64,000 nt of DNA from Rhodobacterales bacterium HKCCE3408 (GTDB lineage: Bacteria > Pseudomonadota > Alphaproteobacteria > Rhodobacterales > Rhodobacteraceae), in the NCBI GenBank assembly GCA_015689705.1, contig WVSN01000002.1, forward strand, positions 186,001 to 250,000, given 5' to 3'. Position 1 is the stretch's first letter, and the number at the start of each line of letters is the position of its first letter. Of the stretch, positions 6,533 through 16,137 are shown in pieces. The position numbers were made by a program, and so were the translations under genes. A model generated the notes under the pieces. It saw only the letters and a list, made by a program, of their open reading frames with translations, was not told the DNA's origin and did no database searches.

Positions 6533-8635
6533 TCAGCGCGTGAAGGCCTGCTGGTTTCCCGCGTCCACGTTGACGATGTTGCCGGTCGATTTCGACGAGA
6601 CGTCGGCGGCGAAGAAGTAGCAGGCTTCAGCGATGTCCTCGGGATAGACCGACCGCTTGAGGAGCGAGCGTTCGCGGTACATCTCCTCCAGCCCCTCCTT
6701 GTCGGTCTTGTAGGTCGAGGCGCGCTGGTCGAGCCACTCGCCCGACCAGATCTTCGAGCCGCGCAGCACCGCGTCGGGGTTCACGACGTTCACCCGGATG
6801 CCCACACCCGCCCCTTCCAGCGCCAGACAGCGGGCAAGGTGGATCTCCGCCGCCTTCGCCGTGCAGTAGGCCGAGGCGTTGGGCGACGCGGCGAGCCCGT
6901 TCTTCGACGCCACGAAGACGATCGATCCGCCGATCCCCTGCGACCGCATCAGCCGGAAGGCCTCGCGACTGACGAGGAAATAGCCGGTCGACAGGATATC
7001 CATGTTCCGGTTCCAGAGATCGAGCGTCGTGTCCTCGACCGGCGCGGAGGAGGCGATGCCGGCATTCGAGACCAGAACGTCGATGCCGCCGAACTCCACC
7101 GCCGCGCGGGCGAAGCTGTCGGCTACACCCGCCTCGTCGGTCACGTCCATGACGACGGACCGCACCATGTCGCGGCCGTGACCCTGCACCAGCCGTTCGC
7201 GGGTCGCTTCCAGTGCCGTCTCGTCGATATCGGCCAGAACCACGCAGGCCCCCTCGGACAGGAACTTCTCCGCCGTGGCCGATCCGATGCCGCCCGCGCC
7301 GCCCGTCACCAGCGCCACGCGCCCGGCCAGCGATTTCGGCTTCGGCATCCGTTGCAGCTTGGCCTCTTCCAGAAGCCAGTACTCGATGTCGAAGGCCTCC
7401 TGCTCGCTCAGGCCCTGGTAGTCGGACACGGCCGACGCGCCGCGCATCACGTTGATGGCGTTGGTGTAGAACTCGCCCGAGATCCGCGCCGTCGACTTGT
7501 CCTTGGCGAAGGTCAGCATCCCCACGCCGGGGACGAGATAGACAACCGCGTTCGGGTCGCGCATGGCCGGGCTGTCGGGATGCTTGCAGCGTTCGTAATA
7601 GGCGGCGTAGTCGGCCCGGTAGGCCTCGACCTGCGCCTTCAGCCCGTCGAGAACGGCGTCGACATCGGGTTTCGCGGGATCGAACCCGACGACCAGCGGC
7701 CGGATCTTCGTCCGCAGGAAATGGTCGGGGCAGGACGTGCCGAGCGCGGCGAGCGGGGCCATGTCCCTGCCGTTGACGAAATCCAGCACCGTGTCGCTGC
7801 CATCGAAATGGCCGACCTTGTGGCTGTCGCCGGACACGAACCCCCGGATCGCGGGCATGAGCCGCGCCGCCACGGCCCGCCGCTCGGCCGGCTCCAGGCT
7901 GCGGTGGATCGCGCCACCGAAGGCCGGGATGTCCGCAGTCTTCTCGCCGAACCAGTCCATCGCGCGCTGGATCACGTCGAGCGTCAGTTCGTAGCAGGCC
8001 TTCGCGTCGTCGTCCCAGGTGAACAGGCCGTGGCTTTCCAGTATGACGCCCTTCGCTCCGGGGTTCTCGAGGCAGAATTTCTCCAGCCACAGCCCAAGCT
8101 CGTAGCCCGGCCGCTTCCACGGCAGCCAGCCGATCTCGTCGCCGAAGATCTCCCGCGTCAGCTCCTTCGAGTTCTTCGACGCGGCGATGGCGATGATCGC
8201 GTCCGGGTGCATGTGATCGACGTGTTTCTTCGGCACATAGGCGTGCAGCGGCGTGTCGATCGAGGCGGCGCGGGGGTTCAGGTTGAACGTGCAGTGCGGC
8301 AGGTAGCCGACCATCTCGTCCTCGAACTCCACCCCGCGATAGAGCCCCTTCAGCGCGGTCAGCTTCTCCATGTAGAGCGTCGCGAACCCGTCGAGCCTGA
8401 TCGAGCCGACATCGCCGCCCGATCCCTTGACCCAGAGTACTTCGACCGTCTCACCGGTCAGCGGATCCGTCTCCATCACCTTGGCCGAGGTGTTGCCGCC
8501 GCCGTAATTCGTGATGCGCTTGTCGGCGCCCAGAAGGTTCGAACGGTAGAGCAGCTTCTCCGGCTCGCTCATGCCGGCGGCTTTCGCGTCGTCCCAGGCG
8601 TTCTCCAGCCGCTCGTTTCCGGCGATTTTCAGCAT
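6533..8635 (-). CDS. rhaD: Bifunctional rhamnulose-1-phosphate aldolase / short-chain dehydrogenase (lactaldehyde)
   Basis: The fusion has 700 residues. The N-terminal half is a class II aldolase (GGGNTSAKVMETDPLTGE; HMHPDAIIAIA with metal-binding histidines; ILESHGLFTW) that cleaves L-rhamnulose-1-phosphate to DHAP and L-lactaldehyde. The C-terminal 270 residues are an SDR (ALVTGGAGGIGSATAE cofactor loop; NAGIASS; YCTAKAAE with the catalytic Tyr-x3-Lys) that would oxidise or reduce lactaldehyde. ATG 8635 is preceded by GGGGAGGAAAAC, a strong ribosome-binding site. It is the first gene of the left operon, followed by rhaI after 24 bp. The symbol rhaD is used in the rhizobial sense. Confidence 0.92.
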   Translation of the reverse strand: MLKIAGNERLENAWDDAKAAGMSEPEKLLYRSNLLGADKRITNYGGGNTSAKVMETDPLTGETVEVLWVKGSGGDVGSIRLDGFATLYMEKLTALKGLYRGVEFEDEMVGYLPHCTFNLNPRAASIDTPLHAYVPKKHVDHMHPDAIIAIAASKNSKELTREIFGDEIGWLPWKRPGYELGLWLEKFCLENPGAKGVILESHGLFTWDDDAKACYELTLDVIQRAMDWFGEKTADIPAFGGAIHRSLEPAERRAVAARLMPAIRGFVSGDSHKVGHFDGSDTVLDFVNGRDMAPLAALGTSCPDHFLRTKIRPLVVGFDPAKPDVDAVLDGLKAQVEAYRADYAAYYERCKHPDSPAMRDPNAVVYLVPGVGMLTFAKDKSTARISGEFYTNAINVMRGASAVSDYQGLSEQEAFDIEYWLLEEAKLQRMPKPKSLAGRVALVTGGAGGIGSATAEKFLSEGACVVLADIDETALEATRERLVQGHGRDMVRSVVMDVTDEAGVADSFARAAVEFGGIDVLVSNAGIASSAPVEDTTLDLWNRNMDILSTGYFLVSREAFRLMRSQGIGGSIVFVASKNGLAASPNASAYCTAKAAEIHLARCLALEGAGVGIRVNVVNPDAVLRGSKIWSGEWLDQRASTYKTDKEGLEEMYRERSLLKRSVYPEDIAEACYFFAADVSSKSTGNIVNVDAGNQQAFTR

Positions 8636-8705
8636 GTTTTCCTCCCCGGGCAGGCTCGGGCCGGCCGCATGTCTCGCCGCGAAGCTTGCGCGCGGGACAT
8701 GCCAT

Positions 8706-8778
8706 TGTCAATCAGAAACGCTCAAAAACAATCATGCTGCGCCGCAGAATGATTGGACTTGATCGAAAATGATTGACA
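8706..8778. promoter_or_regulatory. Symmetric divergent rha operator-promoter
   Basis: TTGACA -35 boxes face outwards at 8773-8778 (+) and 8711-8706 (-). Each is followed after 17 bp by a weak -10 (CAGCGT at 8796-8801; CAAGCT on the minus strand). Outer arms TGTCAATCA (8706-8714) and TGATTGACA (8770-8778), inner arms CAATCAT (8729-8735) and ATGATTG (8749-8755), and the core CTGCG-C-CGCAG (8737-8747) all share one centre at base 8742. Half-sites on each side are 20 bp apart. The outer half-sites overlap the -35 boxes, as expected for DeoR-type repression by RhaR (inference). Confidence 0.75.
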
Positions 8779-8821
8779 GGAGGCGGGAATCTGCGCAGCG
8801 TACATGCAGGGAGGACGCCAA

Positions 8822-9628
8822 TTGCACGAGAAGGAACGACACCGGGTCATCCTGTCCGCGACGCAGGAACGCCCCGTCGCGACCGTGACGGATCTGTGCG
8901 ACCTGACCGGCGCGTCCGAGGCCACGATCCGGCGCGACATCGCCACCCTCCACGTGCAGAAGAAGCTGCGTCGCGTCCGCGGCGGGGCCGAGGCGATCAC
9001 GCCGCCGCAATTCGTCGGACTGGCCGGCCGCCCCTTCGCCATCAACGAAACGCTCCGCATCCGCGAGAAGCAGGCCATCGCCCGTGCCGCGGTCGATCTC
9101 TGCGACGACGGCGAGCCGATCATCATCAACGGCGGCACGACGACCTTCCAGATGGTCCACCCGCTGGCCAGTCGGCGGATGCAGGTCTTCACCAATTCCT
9201 TCCCGATCGCCGAGCACCTGCTCAAGCATTCGCGCAACACGATCATGCTGTCGGGCGGTGCGATCTACCGCGAGCAGAACATCATCCTGTCGCCCTTCGA
9301 CAACGACGTGACGCGCAACTTCTACGCCCGGCGCATGTTCATGGGCGCGCAGGGGATCGGGCCGCTCGGCCTGATGGAGGCCGATCCGCTCCTGATCCAG
9401 GCCGAACAGAAGCTGATCGGGCAGGCGGACGAGCTGATCGTGCTTGTCGACAGCTCGAAATTCGAAAACCGGTCGAGCCTCGTTCTCTGCCCGCTGTCGC
9501 AGATCGACGTGATCGTCACCGACGACGGCATCACCGACAAGACGGCCGCCATGCTCGAGGCCGCGGATATCAAGCTCGTCGTCGCCCAGACCGGCACGGC
9601 CGAGCAACAGGAAGGAGCGGCGTCCTGA
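8822..9628 (+). CDS. rhaR: DeoR/GlpR-family transcriptional regulator of rhamnose catabolism
   Basis: A protein of about 268 residues. The N-terminal helix-turn-helix reads VTDLCDLTGASEATIRRDI, followed by the DeoR sensor domain (IANGGTT-like region IIINGGTTTFQM; DSSKFENRS). I prefer TTG 8822 as start because GGGAGG (8809-8814) lies 7 bases upstream and the protein then begins HEKERHRVIL, like its homologues. The ATG at 8804 lies at or before the transcription start predicted from the promoter. The gene leads the right operon rhaR-rhaSTPQMK and is divergent from rhaD-rhaI. It presumably represses both arms until rhamnose or a phosphorylated intermediate is present. Confidence 0.9.
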   Translation: MHEKERHRVILSATQERPVATVTDLCDLTGASEATIRRDIATLHVQKKLRRVRGGAEAITPPQFVGLAGRPFAINETLRIREKQAIARAAVDLCDDGEPIIINGGTTTFQMVHPLASRRMQVFTNSFPIAEHLLKHSRNTIMLSGGAIYREQNIILSPFDNDVTRNFYARRMFMGAQGIGPLGLMEADPLLIQAEQKLIGQADELIVLVDSSKFENRSSLVLCPLSQIDVIVTDDGITDKTAAMLEAADIKLVVAQTGTAEQQEGAAS

Positions 9629-9674
9629 CGAAGACCACGCCGCAACACGCCACTACTCAAGGGAGGATACCAAC

Positions 9675-10670
9675 ATGAGAGTAGCGAAGAGGATACTGGC
9701 AACCCTGGCAGCGGCGGCGACCTTCGCCGCACCGGCCATGGCACAGGACGACACCGTCCGGATCGCGCTCGTCGTCAAGGCGCTCGGCATCGGCTTCTTC
9801 GAGGCCGCCGCCGAGGGGGCGCAGGAGGCCGCGGACGAACTCGGCAATGTCGAGATCATCTATACCGGCCCGACCGATACCACCGCCGAAGGCCAGATCG
9901 AGGTCATCAACTCGCTGATCGCGCAGGGCGTCGACGCCATCGCGGTCTCCGCGAACGACCCCGACGCGCTCGTTCCCGTGCTGCAGCGCGCGATGGATCG
10001 CGGCATCACCGTCATCTCGTGGGACTCGGGCGTCGCGCCGGAGGGCCGCCAGATGCATCTCGCGCCGTCGTCCGATGCCCTGATCGGCCGGATGATCATC
10101 CAGCTCGCTGCCGACCACCTGCCCGATGGCGGCCAGGTCGCGGTGCTGTCGGCCTCGGCCACGGCAACGAACCAGAACACCTGGATCGCCGAGATGAACG
10201 AGGTGATGGGCGACTATCCGGGCATCGAGGTGGTCGCGACGGTCTACGGCGATGACCTCGCCGACAAGTCGTACCGCGAGGCCCAGGGCCTCATGCAGTC
10301 CTACCCCGATCTCGATGCGATCATCGCGCCGACCTCGGTGGGCATCGTCGCGGCCGCGCAGGCCGTGGAAGACGCCGGCATGATCGGCCAGGTCAACGTC
10401 ACCGGCCTCGGCCTGCCGTCCGAGATGGCCGGTGCCATCGAGTCGGGCGCGTCGCAAAGCTTCGCGATCTGGAACCCGATCGACCTCGGCTATGCCGCCA
10501 CGATGATCGCCTACAACCTCAGCCAGGGGAACGCGACGGCCGAGGCCGGCGGGTCGATCCCGATGGGCCGCATGGGCGAGGTGACGCTGGACGACACGAT
10601 GTCGGGCGCGATGTCCGACCCGTTCGTCTACGACGCCTCCAATATCGAACAGTTCCGCGATATCTTCTGA
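9675..10670 (+). CDS. rhaS: Rhamnose ABC transporter, periplasmic binding protein
   Basis: The protein has 331 residues with a Sec signal peptide (basic MRVAKR, hydrophobic core, cleavage after AMA before QDD). It is a periplasmic-binding-protein type 1 (LacI/ribose-binding-like) fold: VRIALVVKALGIGFFEAA, YTGPTDTTAEGQ, and NDPDALVPVL. ATG 9675 has GGGAGG upstream. It follows rhaR by 46 bp and is separated from the ATPase gene by a very stable hairpin that probably raises its mRNA level over the membrane genes. Confidence 0.93.
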   Translation: MRVAKRILATLAAAATFAAPAMAQDDTVRIALVVKALGIGFFEAAAEGAQEAADELGNVEIIYTGPTDTTAEGQIEVINSLIAQGVDAIAVSANDPDALVPVLQRAMDRGITVISWDSGVAPEGRQMHLAPSSDALIGRMIIQLAADHLPDGGQVAVLSASATATNQNTWIAEMNEVMGDYPGIEVVATVYGDDLADKSYREAQGLMQSYPDLDAIIAPTSVGIVAAAQAVEDAGMIGQVNVTGLGLPSEMAGAIESGASQSFAIWNPIDLGYAATMIAYNLSQGNATAEAGGSIPMGRMGEVTLDDTMSGAMSDPFVYDASNIEQFRDIF

Positions 10671-10683
10671 TCGCGGGTGTTCC

Positions 10684-10711
10684 GCGGCCCCGGCTCGATG
10701 GCCGGGGCCGC
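10684..10711 (+). terminator. Intercistronic hairpin between rhaS and rhaT
   Basis: A perfect 11-bp stem, GCGGCCCCGGC (10684-10694) with GCCGGGGCCGC (10701-10711), closes a 6-nt loop 14 bases after the rhaS stop. There is no T tract. Such elements after binding-protein genes usually block 3' decay or partly terminate, giving excess binding protein over transporter (family knowledge plus inference). Confidence 0.65.
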
Positions 10712-10730
10712 CCCCACACCCCCCGGTGAC

Positions 10731-12287
10731 ATGATGCAGATGCACGCGAAGGATGTTGCGCCGAAGGCGGACCCGGCCGAGGCCGCGCCGCTGCTCGCGC
10801 TCGACGGGATCGTCAAGACGTTCCCCGGCGTGCGGGCGCTGTCCGAAGTGGAGCTCAGGCTCTATCCGGGGCAGGTGACGGCACTGGTCGGCGAGAACGG
10901 CGCCGGCAAGTCCACCATCGTCAAGATCCTCACCGGCATCTACCAGCCCGACGCGGGCGAGATCCGGCTCGACGGTCGGCCCGTGCATTTCCCGACCGCG
11001 CAGGACGCGACCCGCGCCGGGATCACGGCCATCCACCAGGAAACCGTCCTGTTCGATGAATTGTCGGTGGCCGAGAACATCTTCGTCGGCCACGCCCCGC
11101 GTACCCGGATGGGCCTGATCGACTGGCCCGAGATCCGCCGCCGCGCGCGCGAGATCCTCGACGGGATCGGCGCCCGGATCGACCCGGACGTGAAGCTGCG
11201 CGAGCTCGGCATCGCCTCGAAACACCTGGTCGCCATCGCCCGCGCCCTGTCGGTCGACGCGCGGGTCGTCATCATGGACGAACCCACAGCCGCTCTGTCC
11301 CAGAAGGAGATCGAGGAGCTTTACGAGCTTGTCGAGACGCTGAAGGCGCAGGGCAAGGCGATCCTCTTCATCTCGCACAAGTTCGACGAAATCTTCCGCA
11401 TCGCCGACCGCTACACCGTGTTCCGCGACGGCCAGTTCGTCGGTGGCGGCCCCATCTCCGAGGTCGATCACGACGGCCTCGTCCGCATGATGGTCGGCCG
11501 CTCGGTCGACGCGATCTTTCCTGCCCGGACCAGCGCGCCGGGCGACGAGGTGCTGTCGGTCGAGGGCTTCTGCCACCCGACCGAATTCGACGGCATCTCG
11601 TTCACGCTCCGCCGCGGCGAGATCCTCGGCTTCTACGGCCTTGTCGGCGCCGGACGCTCCGAGTTCATGCAGGCGCTCTTCGGCATCACGAAAGCCTCGG
11701 CGGGCACCATCCGCATCGGCGGCATGGAGATCCGGATCGCCAGCCCGGCCGACGCGGTGCGGAACGGGATCGTGTACGTGCCCGAAGACCGCGGCAAGCA
11801 GGGCGCGATCACCGCGCTGCCGATCTTCCAGAACGTCACGCTGCCCTCGCTCGCGCGGACCTCGCGCAAGGGCTTCCTGCGGCTGGCCGAGGAATTCAGT
11901 CTCGCCCGTCGCTACACCGAACGGCTCGACCTGCGCGCCGCCTCGCTCGATACCGAGGTGGGCATGCTGTCCGGCGGCAACCAGCAGAAGGTCGTCGTGG
12001 CGAAATGGCTGGCGACGAAGCCACGCGTCATCATCCTCGACGAGCCGACCAAGGGCATCGACATCGGCTCGAAGGCCGCCGTGCACGAATTCATGGCCGA
12101 ACTGGCCGCCGAGGGTCTCGCGGTCATCATGGTCAGCTCCGAGATCCCGGAAATTCTCGGCATGTCCGACCGTGTCATCGTCATGCGCGAAGGGCGCATG
12201 GTGGCCGAGCTCGAGGGCGATGACCTGAGCCCCGAAACGCTCGTGCGCCACGCGGCCGGGATCGCCGAAGGGGACACCCATGCTTAA
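10731..12287 (+). CDS. rhaT: Rhamnose ABC transporter, double ATP-binding protein
   Basis: About 518 residues with two tandem ATPase domains of the ribose/rhamnose class. Domain 1 has Walker A GENGAGKST and Walker B VVIMDEPTAAL. Domain 2 has a degenerate Walker A (GLVGAGRSE), signature LSGGNQQKV and Walker B VIILDEPTKGID, the usual asymmetry of this class. An ATG at 10677 would place the rhaS-rhaT hairpin inside the coding sequence, so a start at 10731 (or 10734/10740) is preferred; none has a strong ribosome-binding site. The gene overlaps rhaP by 8 bp. Confidence 0.92.
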   Translation: MMQMHAKDVAPKADPAEAAPLLALDGIVKTFPGVRALSEVELRLYPGQVTALVGENGAGKSTIVKILTGIYQPDAGEIRLDGRPVHFPTAQDATRAGITAIHQETVLFDELSVAENIFVGHAPRTRMGLIDWPEIRRRAREILDGIGARIDPDVKLRELGIASKHLVAIARALSVDARVVIMDEPTAALSQKEIEELYELVETLKAQGKAILFISHKFDEIFRIADRYTVFRDGQFVGGGPISEVDHDGLVRMMVGRSVDAIFPARTSAPGDEVLSVEGFCHPTEFDGISFTLRRGEILGFYGLVGAGRSEFMQALFGITKASAGTIRIGGMEIRIASPADAVRNGIVYVPEDRGKQGAITALPIFQNVTLPSLARTSRKGFLRLAEEFSLARRYTERLDLRAASLDTEVGMLSGGNQQKVVVAKWLATKPRVIILDEPTKGIDIGSKAAVHEFMAELAAEGLAVIMVSSEIPEILGMSDRVIVMREGRMVAELEGDDLSPETLVRHAAGIAEGDTHA

Positions 12288-13263
12288 ACGTCTCGCCAGC
12301 TCGCGCGAAGCCCTCCTCGTGGCGGCTATCGGGGTGCTTCTCGTCCTGATCTCGACCCGGTTCCCGACCTTCGCCGCCCCGTCGAACCTGGCCAACGTGT
12401 TCAACGACACCGCGCCGCTGATGATCCTCGCCATCGGGCAGATGATGGTGATCCTGACCCGCTGCATCGACCTCAGCGTCGCGGCCAACCTCGCGCTGAC
12501 CGGGATGGTCGTGGCGATGCTGAACGTCGCGATGCCGGGCCTGCCCATCGCCGTGACGCTCGGCCTCTCGCTCGCGCTCGGTGCGGTCATGGGCATGGCG
12601 AACGGCCTGCTCGTCTGGAAGCTCGACATTCCGCCCATCGTCGTCACGCTCGGCACGATGACGATCTTCCGCGGCATCATCTTCGTGATCTCCGGCGGCG
12701 ACTGGGTGAACTCCCACGAGATGAGCGCCGCCTTCAAGGCGTTCCCGCGCGCCGACCTTGCCGGCCTGCCGGTCCTCAGCTGGATCGCCATCGCCGTTAT
12801 CGCGGCGGCCGGGCTCTTCATGGCCCGCACCGCACTCGGGCGCGCATTCTTTGCGGTCGGCGGCAACCCGAACGCCGCTGTCTATACCGGCCTCGATGTC
12901 GGCCGCAGCCAGTTCTGGGCGTTCACGATCTCCGGCGCGCTCGCCGGTCTCACCGGATATCTCTGGGTCGCGCGATATGCGGTCGCCTATGTCGACATCG
13001 CCGGCGGGTTCGAGCTCGAGGTCGTCGCCGCCTGCGTCATTGGCGGCATTTCCATTGCCGGCGGCATCGGCTCGGTCGGCGGCGCGGTGCTCGGCGCGCT
13101 GTTTCTCGGCGTCATCAAGAACGCGCTGCCGGTCGTGAACATCTCGCCGTTCTGGCAACTGGCCATCTCGGGCACCGCCATCCTGATCGCGGTCGCGGTC
13201 AACGCGCGCTCCACCCGCTCGAAGGGCCGGATCATCCTCAAACGCGCGGAGCAGCCGGCATGA
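12280..13263 (+). CDS. rhaP: Rhamnose ABC transporter, permease 1
   Basis: The protein has 327 residues and is a polytopic BPD_transp_2 family permease. Family motifs seen include [19 protein letters not shown] near residue 65, [19 protein letters not shown], and the cytoplasmic loop [19 protein letters not shown]. The C-terminal part ends [23 protein letters not shown] 12280 lies inside the last codons of the ATPase gene, and its stop overlaps the start of the second permease (ATGA), so the three are translationally coupled. It forms the inner-membrane channel with RhaQ. Confidence 0.92.
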   Translation: MLKRLASSREALLVAAIGVLLVLISTRFPTFAAPSNLANVFNDTAPLMILAIGQMMVILTRCIDLSVAANLALTGMVVAMLNVAMPGLPIAVTLGLSLALGAVMGMANGLLVWKLDIPPIVVTLGTMTIFRGIIFVISGGDWVNSHEMSAAFKAFPRADLAGLPVLSWIAIAVIAAAGLFMARTALGRAFFAVGGNPNAAVYTGLDVGRSQFWAFTISGALAGLTGYLWVARYAVAYVDIAGGFELEVVAACVIGGISIAGGIGSVGGAVLGALFLGVIKNALPVVNISPFWQLAISGTAILIAVAVNARSTRSKGRIILKRAEQPA

Positions 13264-14246
13264 CGACGACCGACCGCCATATCCCGGACCGGCTGCAAAG
13301 CCCGCTCCAGACGCGGCTGAAATCCTGGGAAACGCTCCTCCTCGTCGTGGCCGTGGCGATCTTCATCGCCAACAGCTTCGCGAGCCCCTACTTCCTAAAC
13401 GCCTGGAACCTGAGCGACGCCACCTTCAACTTCACCGAGAAGGCGATGATCGCCTTCGCCATGGCGCTTCTCATCATCTCGGGCGAAATCGACCTGTCGG
13501 TCGCCTCGATCATCGCGCTCGCCTCGACCGCCATGGGGGCTGCGGTGCAATACGGCGCCGGCACGCCCGAACTGATCGCCATCGGCCTTGGCGTCGGGCT
13601 GCTGTGCGGGGCGTTCAACGGGGCGCTCGTCACAGGCATGGGCCTGCCGTCCATCGTCGTGACCATCGGCACGATGAGCCTCTTCCGCGGCATTTCCTAC
13701 ATCGTCCTCGGCGACCAGGCCTATGGCGGCTACCCAAGCGATTTCGCATGGTTCGGCCGCGGCTATGTCTGGTGGGTGATCTCGTTCGAGCTGGTGCTCT
13801 TCGCCGTCCTCGCCGTCATCTACGCCGTCATCCTCCACAAGACGAATTTCGGCCGCGCGATCTACGCCATCGGCAACAACCCGACCGGCGCCCTGTTCTC
13901 GGGCATCCGGGTCGCCCGGATAAAGTTCATCCTGTTCCTGCTGACCGGCCTCATGTCCGGCGTCGCGGCGATCTGCCTGACCTCGCGCCTCGGCTCGACG
14001 CGGCCGTCCATCGCCTTCGGATGGGAGCTCGAGATCGTCACCATGGTCGTCCTCGGCGGCGTGTCGATCCTCGGCGGCTCCGGCTCGATCCCGGGCGTCG
14101 TCATCGCGGCCTTCGTCATGGGGCTGGTCACCTTCGGCCTCGGCCTTCTGAACGTGCCGGGCATCGTGATGTCGATCTTCATCGGCCTCCTGCTCATCGG
14201 CGTCATCGCCCTGCCGCGGCTCTGGTCGCGGATGCGGAGGGCCTGA
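13260..14246 (+). CDS. rhaQ: Rhamnose ABC transporter, permease 2
   Basis: The protein has 328 residues and is a second BPD_transp_2 permease, paralogous to the preceding one. Motifs include [57 protein letters not shown] and [18 protein letters not shown]. About 8-10 membrane spans are evident. It starts in an ATGA overlap with rhaP, and its stop TGA shares a base with the ATG of rhaM. Confidence 0.92.
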   Translation: MTTTDRHIPDRLQSPLQTRLKSWETLLLVVAVAIFIANSFASPYFLNAWNLSDATFNFTEKAMIAFAMALLIISGEIDLSVASIIALASTAMGAAVQYGAGTPELIAIGLGVGLLCGAFNGALVTGMGLPSIVVTIGTMSLFRGISYIVLGDQAYGGYPSDFAWFGRGYVWWVISFELVLFAVLAVIYAVILHKTNFGRAIYAIGNNPTGALFSGIRVARIKFILFLLTGLMSGVAAICLTSRLGSTRPSIAFGWELEIVTMVVLGGVSILGGSGSIPGVVIAAFVMGLVTFGLGLLNVPGIVMSIFIGLLLIGVIALPRLWSRMRRA

Positions 14247-14560
14247 TGGAGAAATACGCCTTCAGGATGCGCCTGAACCCGGGAATGCGGGACGAATACA
14301 TCCGCCGCCACGACGAGATCTGGCCGGAGCTCGTCGACCTGCTGAAAGAGGCCGGCGTGTCGGACTATTCGATCCACCTCGACCCCGAGACGAACACGCT
14401 GTTCGGCGTGCTCTGGCGGACGGACGATCACGGCATGGACAGCCTGCCGGACCATCCGGTGATGAAACGATGGTGGGCCCACATGGCCGATATCATGGAA
14501 ACGCATCCGACGAACGAACCGGTGGCGACCCCGCTCGAAACCGTCTTCCACATGCCATGA
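14246..14560 (+). CDS. rhaM: L-rhamnose mutarotase
   Basis: The protein has 104 residues, the exact size of E. coli RhaM. It interconverts alpha- and beta-L-rhamnopyranose so that imported sugar is in the anomer used by the isomerase. Family signature: [39 protein letters not shown], and the tryptophan pair [12 protein letters not shown]. The stop overlaps the kinase start as ATGA. Confidence 0.92.
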   Translation: MEKYAFRMRLNPGMRDEYIRRHDEIWPELVDLLKEAGVSDYSIHLDPETNTLFGVLWRTDDHGMDSLPDHPVMKRWWAHMADIMETHPTNEPVATPLETVFHMP

Positions 14561-15921
14561 CCGCGCCGGGCCACGTCGCCGTCATCGATATCGGCAAGAC
14601 CAACGCAAAGCTCGCCCTCGTCGAACTGGACGGGCTGCGGGAGATCGCGGTGGTCACGCGGCCCAACAAGGTTCTCCCCGGCCCGCCCTGGCCGCATTTC
14701 GATCTCGACGGTCACTGGGCCTTCATCCTGTCGGGCCTGAAGGACATGCACCGGGACCACGGGATCGACGCCATCTCGGTGACCACGCATGGCGCATCGG
14801 CGGTCCTGCTCGACGCGAACGGCGATCTTGCCGCGCCGATGCTGGATTACGAACATGACGGCCCCGACCGCGTTGCCGCGGCCTACGACGCCGTTCGCCC
14901 GGATTTCGCCGAAACCGGATCGCCGCGTCTGCCGATGGGGCTCAATATCGGCGCGCAGCTTCACTGGCAGCTGACTGAGGACGCCGGCCTGCGCGATCGC
15001 ATCGCCCACGTCCTGACCTACCCGCAATACTGGGGCTTCCGCCTGACCGGAGAGCTGGCCTGCGACGTCACCTCGCTCGGCTGCCACACCGATCTCTGGA
15101 ACCCGCACGAAGGCCGGCTGTCCTCCCTTGCCGACCGGCTCGGCCTGGCCGGGACGTTCGCGCCCGCGAGGCGGCCGGGCGAAATCCTCGGACGGCTGAG
15201 GCCGGAGATCGCGGCGGAAATCGGTCTGCCGCCCGACACCGAGGTCGCCGTCGGCATCCACGACTCGAACGCCTCGCTCCTGCCGCACCTCCTGCGCCAG
15301 TCGCCACCCTTCTCCGTCGTATCGACCGGGACCTGGGTCATCGTGATGGCGGTGGGCGGCGCACGGGTCACCCTCGACCCGGCGCGCGATACGCTCATCA
15401 ACGTCAACGCCCTGGGTGACCCGGTGCCGTCGGCGCGGTTCATGGGCGGGCGGGAATACGAACTGATCCGCTCCGGCGGCCCGGCGCCCTCCGGCGAAAG
15501 CCTCGAAGCGGCGCTCGCCGGCGGCGCGATGCTGCTGCCCTCGGTCGTGCCCGGCTCCGGGCCGTTCCCCGGCCGCACGTCACGCTGGATCGGCGGCGAA
15601 CCCGACGGCGCGCTCCGAGACGCGGCCCTCGCCTTCTACCTCGCGCTGATGACGGCAACGTGCCTCGAGCTCACGGGCCATGGCGGAGACATTCTCGTCG
15701 AAGGACCGTTCGCCCGCAGCGCCGGCTATCTCGACATGCTCTCCGTCGCGGCCGGCGCGCCGGTGCGCGCTTCGGCCAGCCAGACCGGAACGAGCCAGGG
15801 CGCCAGCCTTCTCATGTCGCCCGATGCCGCCCGGGGCACCGAAAGCGCCCGCCACCCCCTGTCGCTGCCGCGCGATCTCCTGCGGAGCTACGCCGACAAG
15901 TGGCAGCAGGCCGTCCTCTGA
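14557..15921 (+). CDS. rhaK: Rhamnulokinase (FGGY carbohydrate kinase family)
   Basis: The protein has 454 residues and is expected to phosphorylate L-rhamnulose to the 1-phosphate that the aldolase then splits. The N-terminal phosphate-1 loop reads [14 protein letters not shown]. Other FGGY features are [12 protein letters not shown] (catalytic Asp region) and [15 protein letters not shown] (phosphate-2). It is of the rhizobial RhaK kind, divergent from E. coli RhaB, and known elsewhere to be needed also for transport. It is the last gene of the right rhamnose operon; no clear intrinsic terminator follows in 15922-16137. Confidence 0.9.
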   Translation: MTAPGHVAVIDIGKTNAKLALVELDGLREIAVVTRPNKVLPGPPWPHFDLDGHWAFILSGLKDMHRDHGIDAISVTTHGASAVLLDANGDLAAPMLDYEHDGPDRVAAAYDAVRPDFAETGSPRLPMGLNIGAQLHWQLTEDAGLRDRIAHVLTYPQYWGFRLTGELACDVTSLGCHTDLWNPHEGRLSSLADRLGLAGTFAPARRPGEILGRLRPEIAAEIGLPPDTEVAVGIHDSNASLLPHLLRQSPPFSVVSTGTWVIVMAVGGARVTLDPARDTLINVNALGDPVPSARFMGGREYELIRSGGPAPSGESLEAALAGGAMLLPSVVPGSGPFPGRTSRWIGGEPDGALRDAALAFYLALMTATCLELTGHGGDILVEGPFARSAGYLDMLSVAAGAPVRASASQTGTSQGASLLMSPDAARGTESARHPLSLPRDLLRSYADKWQQAVL

Positions 15922-16137
15922 GGGACGGGCGCGACTGCCGCGATGCGACCGTCTTCCCGGTCCATAGCGGCGCGGCGTGAGCGTTTGTCCCCTGCCAGAG
16001 CCTGAACGACATGCTCCGGGCCTGCGAACTTCGGGACATGGAGGTTTCCAAGAATGGGCAGGGCCACCGCTGCCGTTGATCCTGCCGTTCGCCATCCGGA
16101 TGTTGGAACGCCAATGCGCCCGGATTAGGCTCGGTCC

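Noticed and set aside
9657-12866. A 1069-codon open frame antisense to the rhamnose transporter genes
   Set aside because: It is a GC-driven shadow of rhaS, rhaT and rhaP with an amino-acid mix (His/Arg/Asp-rich) unlike any protein family, and the sense genes are unmistakable.
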